Of a stretch of 64,000 nt of DNA, positions 33,563 through 44,160 are shown piece after piece. The stretch lies in NCBI RefSeq assembly GCF_963924675.1, contig NC_089240.1, positions 117,681,680 to 117,745,679 of the forward strand. Direction: 5' to 3'. The notes under the pieces were generated by a model. It was not told where the DNA came from. It saw only the letters and a program-made list of their open reading frames with translations, and did no database searches. The stretch comes from Phocoena phocoena (taxonomy: Eukaryota; Chordata; Mammalia; Artiodactyla; Phocoenidae). The position numbers and the translations under genes are program-made. Every line of letters begins with the position of its first letter. Position 1 is the first letter of the stretch.

Positions 33563-33919
33563 GGGGCTGCCCTGGTGGCGCAGTGATTTAGAATCCGCCT
33601 GCCAATGCAGGGAACACGGGTTCGAGCCTTGGTCCGGGAAGATCCCACATGCCCCGGAGCAACTAAGCCCATGTGCCACAACTACTGAGCCTGCGCTCTA
33701 GAGTCTACGAGGCATAGCTACTGAGCCCACGTGCCACAACTACTGAAGCCCACGCACCACAGCTACTGAAGCCCGCGCGCCTAGAGCCCGTGCTCCACAG
33801 CAAGAGAAGCCACCGCAGTGAGAAGCCTGCACACCGCAAGGAAGAGTATAGCCCCTGCTCAGCGCAACTGGAGAAAGCCCGCGCACAGCAACAAAGACCC
33901 AATGCAGAAAAAAAAAAAA
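33563..33919 (+). mobile_element. CHR-2 SINE, long form
   Basis: Complete, ~350 bp, with one additional gccacaactactgaagcc-type unit (accacagctactgaagcc). Target repeat aaaagtttacccctgg / aaagtttaccctgg. Confidence 0.93.
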
Positions 33920-34210
33920 AAAGTTTACCCTGGTCAAGGGTAATCAGAACTGAGGAGAACTATTTCATTTAATGCTTCAGAAATCCTGCATGAGCCTTAA
34001 GAATTCAGTTTCAGTGGTGGTTGGGCTGGAAGCCAGATTGCAGGAGTTTATAGATGTAATCCATTCATTTGCAAAGCTTGATGGTGGAAGAAGGAAAAAG
34101 GATTGTACAATTGCTAGGAGGGCCGTTGCTAGAGGGCCATCAGGATTAAGCGGCTTTTTTTTTTCTCCCCAAACTAAAGGAGACCTATACATGTTTAAAA
34201 GCAGAGAGGG

Positions 34211-34414
34211 GGCTTCCCTGGTGGCGCAGTGGTTGAGAGTCCGCCTGCCGATGCAGGGGACGCGGGTTCGTGCCCGGGTCCGGGAAGATCCCACATGCCG
34301 CGGAGCGGCTGGGCCCGTGAGCCATGGCTGCTGAGCCTGCGCGTCCGGAGCCTGCGCGTCCGGAGCCTGTGCTCCACAACGGGAGAGGCCACAACAGTGA
34401 GAGGCCCACATACT

Positions 34415-34444
<30 letters not shown>
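34211..34444 (+). mobile_element. CHR-2 SINE, short form, with internal duplication
   Basis: gagcctgcgcgtccg occurs twice in tandem (34,333-34,362). Long A30 tail. Target repeat aaaagcagagaggg. The tail and near-consensus body point to a young insertion. Confidence 0.95.
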
Positions 34445-34447
<3 letters not shown>

Positions 34448-35507
34448 CAGAGAGGGAAAGATTCTGTAGAAAGAAGCTGAAGATTTCAGAAAGAAATGAT
34501 GATTGAGGAAGCTGGGTGTGAAATGAGGTAAGAGGGGATGGACTGGAGAACAGGAGGCTCAGGTCGAGGGGGGAGGAGGGACCCTTCCTCTTCTAAGACA
34601 GGGAAGAAGGCTGAGAGAGGAGAGAGTGAGTTGAACAGTCTTAGATGAAGAGGATGCACAGGAGTGAACCGTCTCTATCTTTTTTAGTTTTTGTGAGAAA
34701 GGTCAATTGGGAAGGGAACGGAGCTTCCTAAGGAATCAAAGAATAGAATTTGAAGCTCAGATCTGAAAATTAACAAACCCTTTGGGTACTCAACCACCCT
34801 ATTTCAGTCGCTTTCTACTGTTTAAAATAATGGCAGATTGTACCATCCTTCAGGCTTCCTGATCAACTAATTCAACTTTTATCTCACCCAGGCCAACTTT
34901 TACGTACTAAGACTCAGGCAGGATGCCATCAAAATCCATTAAAAATGGCTCTCTTCCCAGCAGTGATAGTGATGCAAACTCCCCTTAAGAATCAAATCCA
35001 ACCTTGCATTAATTAATATCTCTGTTGGTGTCTGTTTTAAGTCATATAGTTCTTACTGGCTCACTTTCTAGTATTTGTAATTCCATTTGGCACTCTTCGG
35101 CAAGTATTCGGTCTGCCCTACTTGAAAAAGTATTTGCCATTTTGGTTTCACTTATTTCTTGTCACAGGATATAAGTATAATGCACCAATATGCACAAAAC
35201 ACATAACAAACACAAGAGCTTCTTGAGGGCAGGGACCATGCCTTATTGATCTTTATGCCTATTTTCCACGGAAGAGCGTAACACATTGTTGAAGCTAAAG
35301 GAATGTTGACAAAGGAATGAGTGATTATGGATGTGCTGTTATGGAGAGAGACCTAAACTGAGATCCAGGAGATGTCAATTCTCGCTGTTATTTAGGGTTC
35401 CCTTTGGACCAATCACGTATATTCTCTGGACCTTATTTTCCCCATGGGAAAATGAGGGGATTGGATGGTTTGTTAAATTACTTCTTACTTTTATATGCTA
35501 TTTTTTA
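34445..35507. other. unassigned intergenic sequence
   Basis: No gene recognised. An L2 3'-end trace (cttgagggcagggaccatgcc) lies at about 35,222. Confidence 0.4.
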
Positions 35508-35793
35508 AAATTTTATTTATTATTTATTTTTGACTGTGTTGGGTCTTCATTTCTGTGTGAGGGCTTTCCCTAGTTGCAGCAAGTAGGGGCCACTCCTCAT
35601 CGCGATGCGCGGGCCTCTCACTATCGCGGCCTCTCTTGTTGCAGAGCACAGGCTCCAGACACGCAGGCTCAGCAGTTGTGGCTCACGGGCCCGGTTGCTC
35701 CGCGGCATGTGGGATCCTCCCAGACCAGTGCTCGAACCCGTGTCCCCTGCACCGGCAGGCAGACTTCCAACCACTGCGCCACCAGGGAAACTC
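35508..35793 (-). mobile_element. CHR-2 SINE, intermediate form
   Basis: Tail and 3' body are of the long type (gactgtgttgggtcttc…ctagttgcagc). The middle is like the short type (gcgggcctctcactatcgcgg). Target repeat tatatgctatttttaa. Confidence 0.9.
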
Positions 35794-35809
35794 TATATGC
35801 TATTTTTAA

Positions 35810-38701
35810 GTAGATAAAATTTCAGGTTTCCAAGTGGCAATATTTAGATTGCTGTTAGGAACTTGTTCTAAGTCCCTGGCCAACCCATTGGTCACTGCCT
35901 GTGAGTCAGAGTAGATCCGTACCTCAGGCCATCTCTCCTGGGCACAATAGACAACCAGATGTGTTGCTCAAAGTTCTGTCCACTGGGAAGATTTGCCTTC
36001 CCTAGTGTCTCTTCAGGGCACCCCATGGTGGGATTGTAGTGATGCAGTCATCCACTTTAAGATGGTGCCAGCTTATCTATGCAGAGTTTTGTGTAAACCA
36101 GGCTCATGTATTTCTTTTTGACCTTAAATCATTTGGTCATAGGTAACTTACCATGAGGCCACAGGTATGGATTGAGGAGGGGCAGCAATATGGCAGGAGG
36201 AGGTGCCAAGGGAGTCTGGGCCACCTGCTTAGGAAACTAACTTATGCCTTCAGATCCTGCTCAGACTGCATCCCACATAGACACCTTCCACAAGATGATG
36301 GAATACTTCTGGGCACCCCAGACTTTATGGCCAGGCAGATGAGATAACACTGTGATGGGCAGCCTGTGTCTTTATCCTCACTTGGCTAGGCATTCAGTCT
36401 CCACCAGAAACCATCAGCAAACCAGGAGACTCTTCTCAAAAGGGAGCTCCCAACAAAACAGGAAATCAATTGAGGTGAGCAAGGCAGGCATCCCAACAGG
36501 TGTTTACTAGACCTTCTCAAACTCCCCTGCCTCCTTTTAGCACTGCCTTTTCCTAGCCTCTGTGTCAAGAGCCCAGTGCTCTTCTGCAGTCCTCCCTTAT
36601 GACAGAGGAATGAGATCTGATCAGCCTCTTCAATTTAAGAATTTGAGGACTTTAAGAAACGTTTAAGTGTTTAAAAAGAACCACAGGGAATGAGGAACGC
36701 CGAGCCGAAGTAATGAGTCTATGGTGGTGGCATTTAAGTGTAAAGGATATGGGTGTGTAGGGAGGGTTCACTCACCTTCTGCCTTTCAAATCACACCTTG
36801 CGACTGCCAACTTCTCTGCCTCATACCTTCTGCTTTACAATTGTGGGGAAGGCCAAGTTTCCTTTCTGCTCCAATTGGCCTGCCTTTCAGTATTGCACAC
36901 CTCCTCCTTACTCCACCTCCCCTACGACATACTACTATACCTGTGCTTTATGAGAATCTTCCTAATCAATCCTGGGTAACAGAGAACACCCAACCGTGAC
37001 AAAAAGACTAAACCCATCACATAAATTAAGCACTTACGCTACATTTCATTAGCACTCGCAGTAAAGCTGCTTCCTTCTCTGTGAGTATCTGTGCATATAG
37101 ATTGTCCAGAATCACCCAGGCAACCAGGTATAATATGGACTTCAAAGAAACAATGGTCTTGTCATTCTTCACAAAAAGTGAATTAGCTCCTCTCCTGAAG
37201 GCCAGTACTAAGACTATGACTGGTAATGTCTCAACTCCTGCTCAGCTCTAATAATCAGGCTATTTCTGTGTCGTCCCGTGACTGCTGGGCAATCTCCCAT
37301 CATTAAAGACTGTTTTATGTTACCACAGGGCAGGCAAGTTTCCAGTGACCCGTAGGCTTCCGCAGGAAGTTTTAGCCAGGTCTAATCACTGTGGGTCTCC
37401 AGCAGACCCACTCCCCTCCCCATCCCGACACTGCTGTCCAAATGAAATTCGGTTAAAGGAATAGAAAAGTCACAAAAGGGTAGAGTGGAGTTTATGGACC
37501 AATTGTTTACAGTTTGTCAGGGAACAGTTTTTTCAAGTACTTACAAGGTCATAACCTTCCTTATCTCCTTTGGGTTGCCTCCCTCAGTTATTTATCAGTC
37601 TACCAGAAATCTGGTGTTCCCTAAAGCACAGGACTCTCGATAGTTGCCCTGATTCACTACACTTTAGGCTTCGTGCTTCCTGGATGGTGTACATATTTGT
37701 AATACGTGCAGAGTTCCTGGGATCGGCTATTTTGTATTTAATAAAGGGATGTGAGACTACTTCACTTTTTGACAGTCTGTAAAAGTGCCATATTAATATA
37801 AGTTGTTAATATTATTTAGTGGGAAAAGTCAGTATCTTCTGTGGTTTAAATCACAGCTGCCTCGGCAATATATGCTAATTTTCCTAATCGGCTTTTGTTC
37901 TTGGCCCAGATCATAAACAATATTCATGATCTCAAGTGTACAGAGAATTTATTTATAGCCTTGGCATATTTTTCCATGAACTGTTTAAATACCAACATAG
38001 TCCAAATGCAGCCTTCCAGGAAAATAGTTGATTCGTATTTATTTCTATTGGTGACCTTCCATAGAAAGAAATTAAGGATCACATAAGTATGAAGAAGAGA
38101 TAGGAAAATGCAAAAGTTCAGCAAACTGCTGTGATGATAGGTAATGAAATTTTGTATATTTTGTGTACCTCATATTTCCATAATGTAGTTCCACAATGAT
38201 CTTTGGCGTCTTTTAGAAGAAGACCTACACTTATTTCAATTTCTTCCTCGACTGCTGGGATGGCAAATATATGACATGTCTTTTGCCACTTCCTGCTCCC
38301 ACTTCACAGCAGACAGTGCTAGTCTATCTTGGCATCTTTGTCAGTGAATTTGGAGTAATCCCATAACCTTTTGCAGTCCAGCCCTGTACACAGCTATGTA
38401 AATAGATCAGACTAGTCACCTGAGATGAAAGCCATTTGTCATTCTTGTTCTATCCTTGAGAGGTCATACCGTTCCTTACTCAAGGATCAGTGATGTCAGC
38501 GAGTAGAAACTCATTCAAGCTACCTTAAGAAGGAGAAATTTATTATAAGAATATGACAGACAGTATTATAGGTATCTGGTCTATGAAGTACAGCCAGGCC
38601 GCAGAATGATTGAAACTGGAATTGGCTAGCAGAAACTGAGGTTGCGCGCTCTTTCTCTCACCACGTAGTATCTCTCTTCTATGCTTCTATCTCCTCTTTC
38701 T
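35810..38701. other. unassigned intergenic sequence
   Basis: Nearly 2.9 kb without recognised repeats or exons, unusual for this window. Open frames at 36,150-36,570 and 36,720-37,000 lack clear homology. 35,860-36,600 may be an old retrovirus-like fragment, but I could not establish it. Confidence 0.35.
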
Positions 38702-38820
38702 TTTTTTGTTGGTTTTGTTTGTTTTTGGCATGTGGGGTCTTAGTTTCCCGACCAGGGATCAAACCCGTGCCCACTGCAGTGGAAGTGTGGAGTTGTAACC
38801 ACTGGACCGCCAGGGAGGTC
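38702..38820 (-). mobile_element. CHR-1-type SINE
   Basis: Reversed short older form (ggcatgtggggtcttagtttcccgaccagggatc … ccgccagggaggtcc). Target repeat cctctttctttt. Confidence 0.85.
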
Positions 38821-39168
38821 CCCTCTTTCTTTTGACTATCATCTCTACTTTCTACCTAACTGCCTTCTCAGCCTGACTCTGTTATTTAATTCAAGCATCC
38901 ACATAGTCCTCTCACCAGAGTCTCTGTGTCTCTTATTGAAAATTCTCAAGAGACCAAATCTAACAGCCAACTAATTTATGTGCTTCTAGGATGTCAGTTG
39001 TCTAATTTTGGTTCAGTCAGGGTAAAGACAGTGGACTCTGATTGTGTGAAGGACTGTCCCTCCCAGAGCTATGAACATGCCAGATGAAACCTGAAGAAGT
39101 TGGGTCTCGGTGGGCAAATTGACTATCTAATCTGTTCACATATATTCTTTTTGTCCTCCCTGAGTGCA

Positions 39169-39323
39169 GTTGCCAGATAAAATACAGGAGGCCCCATTAA
39201 ATTTGAATTTCAGATAAACTATGAATATTCTTTGACATATGCATGCCCCCCAAATTACTCATTGTTTACGAGAAATTCAAACGTAAATGGATATCCTGTG
39301 TTTTATATGCTAAATCTAGCAAC
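39169..39323. mobile_element. palindromic DNA-transposon MITE
   Basis: Left end gttgccagataaaatacagg and right end cctgtgttttatatgctaaa…gcaac are long imperfect inverted repeats. The internal aaatttgaatttcagataaa is mirrored by the right half. It is an ancient non-autonomous element. Confidence 0.7.
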
Positions 39324-39978
39324 CTATCCGCAAGTCCTCTCTTACACTTATCCCTTGAGCTGGTACAGTGAAATGTTTTCTAGTAAGTCAGTAGCTGTTA
39401 CCCTTAGAGGGTGGGTAAAAATCCTAAACTAAAATATCTCTAACTAGCAGAGATTCAGTGTGGCCATAGCAGTAGTCCATGTTTAGAATATTGCATGTTC
39501 TACTCTTATTGGCTCTATTTTTGAAGACTTGTTTTTTCCTTCCAGACTGATTTTAGGACAGATTTTTTTGGGGAGTGGGTGGATTTTCTCTTCCACAGGA
39601 TAGAAGCTGTTTAGGGGCAGAGTCTGACTCATGTTAATTTTATGCACATCACTCAGTAGAGTGTTTGGAGCACCATGAGTATATGACAAATGCCACAATT
39701 TCAAAAAATGACTTTCCTGGAAGAGTCTCTTCAAAAGAAGTTGAATTGGTGTCTCCTCTTTCTTTTGACTGTCATCTCTACTTTCTTGGGTAGGATTTGT
39801 TTAGGGCTTTGGGGACCACTCATTCCTCTTCAATAACCAAATCAGAAACAAAGTACTGATTACAGATGATTGATTTATTCATTAATGGCTGGCCAAGACC
39901 GAATAACCCAACACAGAGTGCTGTTAAGAGGTAGATTGTGGATGCAGCTTAAACTTGTGACTTAAGAAGGGGGCCTCT

Positions 39979-40185
39979 GGGGATTCCCTGGTGGCACAGT
40001 GGTTGAGAATCCGCCTGCCTATGCAGGGGACACAGGTTTGTGCCCTGGTCCGGGAAGATCCTACATGCCGCGGAGCGGCTGGGCCCGTGAGCCATGGCCG
40101 CTGAGCCTGCGCGTCCGGAGCCTGTGCTCCGCAACAGGAGATGCCACAACAGTGAGAGGCCCGCGTACCACAAAAAAAAGAAAAA
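39979..40185 (+). mobile_element. CHR-2 SINE, short form
   Basis: ggattccctggtggcacag … gtaccacaaaa. Target repeat agggggcctctg on both sides. Confidence 0.94.
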
Positions 40186-40246
40186 AGGGGGCCTCTGACT
40201 TTCCAGTGGAATTGTCATCTTGACACTCACCTGCATATTCATGTGC

Positions 40247-40311
40247 AGAGAGAGAAGGAAGAGAGAGAGAGAGAAGACAGAAGAGAGGGAAAGAGAGAGA
40301 GATGACTAGAC
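40247..40311 (+). repeat. (GA)n-rich tract
   Basis: Purine-only stretches of gagagaga with aaggaa interruptions. Confidence 0.85.
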
Positions 40312-40630
40312 TTTTAAATCAGACTCTAGTCCACTTACCCAACCAGCAAAATGGATGAGGACCCCAGAGCTGCGTCACATATCAAGTCACAGGTTGTACA
40401 GAGAGCATAGCAAACACGAATCACCTTTCAAGATAGTGACCTTACCTACTAGTGATGTGTGACCTAATGCAGTTTAACTCTGTACAATCAGATTAGTCAC
40501 TCCTTTTCCTGTGGGGAGGAGGCGATGCAAGGGATGGGGTGGGAAAGGACACTTCCTCCCTAGTACTCCTCTCTTATTTTTCCATTATTTGGTCTTAGCC
40601 ATTTTTAAGGCAATAGCAAACTTCACCAAG

Positions 40631-41066
40631 TGTATTAGTTTCCTACGGCTGCCATAACAAAGTACCAAAAACTGGGTGGCTGAAACAACAGAGATTTATT
40701 AGCTCACAGTTCTAGAGGCTAGACATCTGAGATGGAGTTGTCAGTAGGGCCATGCCCTCCTCTGAAGGCACCAGGGAAGGATCTTTTCCAGGCCTCTCTC
40801 CTCAGTTCTGGTAGTTCCTTGGCTTGTGGCAGCATAACTCTCATCTTCATGTGGCATTCTCTCTGTTTGCTTGTCTGGGTCCAACTTTCCCCTTTTTATA
40901 ACAACACCAGTAATGTTGAATTAGGAGCCCACCCTAGTATGATATGTCCTCATCTTTACTAATTACATCTGCAGTGACCCTGTTTCCAAATAGTCACTTT
41001 CTGAAGTACTGGGGGTTAGGACTTCAACATAGGAATTTGGGGGAGGGGCACAATTCAACACATAAT
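40631..41066 (-). mobile_element. MLT1-type MaLR LTR
   Basis: tgtattagtttcctacggctgccataac…aaactgggtggctgaaacaac…ggttaggacttcaacatagg…cacaattcaacacataa is a complete MLT1-class LTR in reverse. Confidence 0.85.
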
Positions 41067-41297
41067 GCCAAGGTATTCCATCACTTGTAAACCTCATATC
41101 CCTCGCAGCATCTCCTGGATTTGTTTTTTCCTCTTATCTGAGTACTTCTTACAAAAGTGTTTCAATGTGGATGTTTGTGTGGGAGACCTTCTGAGGCCTC
41201 GTATGCCTGAATAAAACTTGATCCATATTACCTGTGGTAGAACAGAAGTGTACCACAGAATGTGAGCTTTAGAGAAAGAAAATAAACCACAAAATCT

Positions 41298-41299
<2 letters not shown>

Positions 41300-41343
<44 letters not shown>
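41300..41343. repeat. (AT)n microsatellite
   Basis: About 22 uninterrupted AT units. Such arrays can extrude as cruciforms and are usually polymorphic. Confidence 0.95.
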
Positions 41344-41345
<2 letters not shown>

Positions 41346-41970
41346 ACCCATGGGATGTTATGGTCACGAAAAAATATTTTTTCCCTCCAGTCCAGCATCC
41401 AGTACCTAGTTAATGAATAGGGGAGGTGTTCTTTGGGAGACTGGCTACAACATAAAAGTGGTTTAAAGCTCTAGAGCACCATAAATCTCTATTTTAGACT
41501 TACATGGTTTAGTGCATTTAATAGTAATGAAAAAAAAGTGGCTTGAATTAGTGTATGGTAGTCCAGACTGGTTTCCCGACAATTCACGAGTCTAGCAATT
41601 GGCATACGGATCCTGAAATACCTTACCCCACACTGCTTTAATTTTTTAAGTGACTTTGTAATATGTTCTTATTTTTTCCTGTAAGTAACCTCAAGAGATC
41701 AGCATAGAAGGCTTTATTTTTGACAATTTCACTTTGTCATCACTGTTCTTTCAGTGAAACTAAGGTTTATAAAAGAGACTTGTTTACACAACAGTGCTAT
41801 ATTCCTTTTTTGAACAAATATCGAGTTGACTGCCTTTATTGTTAATAACTTAGAATATCTGCCATTAGTCCTGTAGTACCTTAGAATTTTATTTCACTTT
41901 GCTGTGAATACCTTTATATTTATTTATATAAACATGTAGAAATTAAAGGTAAGTAGCTTAGTAACGTTCT

Positions 41971-42952
41971 ATTTTTTAAAAATTGAAGTATAGTTGATTT
42001 ACAATATTGTGTTAGTTTCAGGTGTACAGCAAATTCAGTCATATATATATTTTTTCAAATTCTTTTCCATTATAGGTTATTACAAGATATTGGGTATAAT
42101 TCCGTGCACTATACAGTAAATCCTTGTTGCTTATCTATTTTATGTATATGTAGTAGTTTGTATCTGTTAATCACAAATTCCTAATTTATCCCCCCTCTTC
42201 CTTTCACATTTGGTAACCATATGTTTGTTAAAATTTTTAAAAAACATTTAAAAATTGAATTATAGTTGATTTGCTATGTTGTGTTAATTACTGCTGTACA
42301 GCAAAGTGATTCAGTTATACATATATATATATATATGTATATTCTTTTCCATTATGGTTTATCACAGGTACTGAATATAATTCCCTGTGCTATGCAGTAG
42401 GACCTTGTTGTTTATCCATTCTATATATAATAGCTTCCATCTGCTAACCCCAAACTCCCACTCCGTCCCTCACCCACCTCCCTCCCCCTTAGCAACCACA
42501 AGTCTGTTTCCTATGACTGTGAGTTTGTTTCTGTTTTGTAGATAAGTTCATTTGTGTCATATTTTAGATTCCACATATAAGTGATATCATATGGTATTTG
42601 TCTTTCTCTGTCTGACTTACTTCACTCAGTATGACAGTCTCTAGACCCATCCATGTTGCTGCAAATGACATTATTTCATTCCATTTTACGGCTGAGTAAT
42701 ATTCCATTGTATATATGTACCGCATCTTCTTTATCTATTCATCTGTCGATGGACATTTAGGTTGTTTCCATGTCTTGGCTATTGTGAATAGTGGTGCTAC
42801 GAACATAAAGGTGCATGTATCTTTTTGAATTATAGTTTTGTCTGGATATATGACCAGGAGTGGGATTGCTGGACCATACGGTAATTCTATTTTTAGTTTT
42901 CTGAGGACTCTCCGTACTGTTTTCCACGGTGGCTGCACCAACTTACATTCCC
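41971..42952 (-). mobile_element. two L1 3' ends in tandem (older)
   Basis: aaaattgaagtatagttgatttacaat (41,977) and aaaattgaattatagttgatttgc (42,248) are two separate L1 3' ends, both reversed. The second continues through cattccattttacggctgagtaatattccattgtatatatg to the truncated end near 42,950. Confidence 0.85.
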
Positions 42953-43678
42953 AGCCTTTTGATAATTTTAATATGACATTAAAAAATAGTCCACTTTGCT
43001 AGGAAAATTGGTGACTAAGGGAAGAGTTTGATGAAAGAGGATATATATGAATTTGTTATTATCAGCAAATTTCTACTATTCAGGGAAAAATGACTGTATA
43101 GTTCCTATATTTTATTTTTTAAAGTAAAATACTTATATACGACAGATTTACGGCAATTTATTTCTTCATCTCCTTTAGCAGTCTTCAATGTTATTTTGAT
43201 TCAGGCACATAAGGGAATAATTCTAAGTAGAATTATCCTCAAGCAGCACTACCTGAAAGTTCTTAGATGTAAGCTATAATTAGCCCTTGCTTATTTCAAA
43301 GAGGCCCTTTCTATGCATTATATAAATAATTGCAAAACTAATTAATCATGATTAGCCCTTGTTTTCTAAGGTTGCAACAGCAGAGGAATAATTGTGGGTT
43401 GTATATAGGTTACCGTTAAGGAGATATTTGACTGAAGCTCCCACAAAGCTTTTTTCCTACTTCTAATTCCCTTCCTTTGCTGCTTCTAATTCTTAGGGAT
43501 TGCACAGTGGCAGGGTCAGCAGGATTTTGAGAACCGATAAAGTTGAAGACTTTAAGTAAGTCCTTGCTTGACACCGTCATAAACATCCCACATCTGGTAT
43601 ATCACTTCTCTGTGGCCACTTAAAAATCTGTGATCCTGGCACATGTCTCCTCAACCCTGGTGAAAAGTGGTCTTCTTG
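42953..43678. other. unassigned intergenic sequence
   Basis: AT-rich, with no gene or confident repeat. Confidence 0.4.
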
Positions 43679-43884
43679 GGGCTTGCTTGGTGGCACAGTG
43701 GTTGAGAGTCCGCCTGCCAATGCAGGGGACACGGGTTGATGCCCCGGTCCGGGAAGATCCCACACGCCGTGGAGCTGCTGGGCCCGTGAGCCATGGCCGC
43801 TGAGCCTGAGCGTCCGGAGCCTGTGCTCTGCAACGGGAGAGGCCACAACAGTGAGAGGCCCGCATACGGCAAAAAAAAAAAAAA
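43679..43884 (+). mobile_element. CHR-2 SINE, short form
   Basis: gcttgcttggtggcacag … gcatacggc and poly(A). Exact target repeat aaaagtggtcttcttg. Confidence 0.94.
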
Positions 43885-44034
43885 AAGTGGTCTTCTTGCT
43901 GAATGAGCATTCCTTCAGCTCTTCACAGCTGCCCCTCCCGACAGGAGCTAGAAGAGAGGATCCCTAAGCATCCTTTCAGCTCCATGCTTCTTTAATTTCT
44001 TTTTATAAATTTTTTTTCATTTGTAAATTTTTTT

Positions 44035-44085
44035 ATTTTTTAAGTTTTATTGAAGTATAGTTGATTTACAATGTTGAGTTAATTT
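44035..44085 (-). mobile_element. very short L1 3' end
   Basis: ttaagttttattgaagtatagttgatttacaatgttg is the extreme 3' end of an L1 in reverse, 75 bp from the large L1 that follows. Confidence 0.65.
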
Positions 44086-44160
44086 CCATGCTTATATAAT
44101 TTCACGTAGAAAGTATTATATGTGAGAAATGTTTGAAATCTGACCTTTTAGCACTATGTT

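Noticed and set aside
35860..36600. retroviral pol-like fragment
   Set aside because: Some phrases felt familiar, but no polymerase or integrase motif could be read in any frame.
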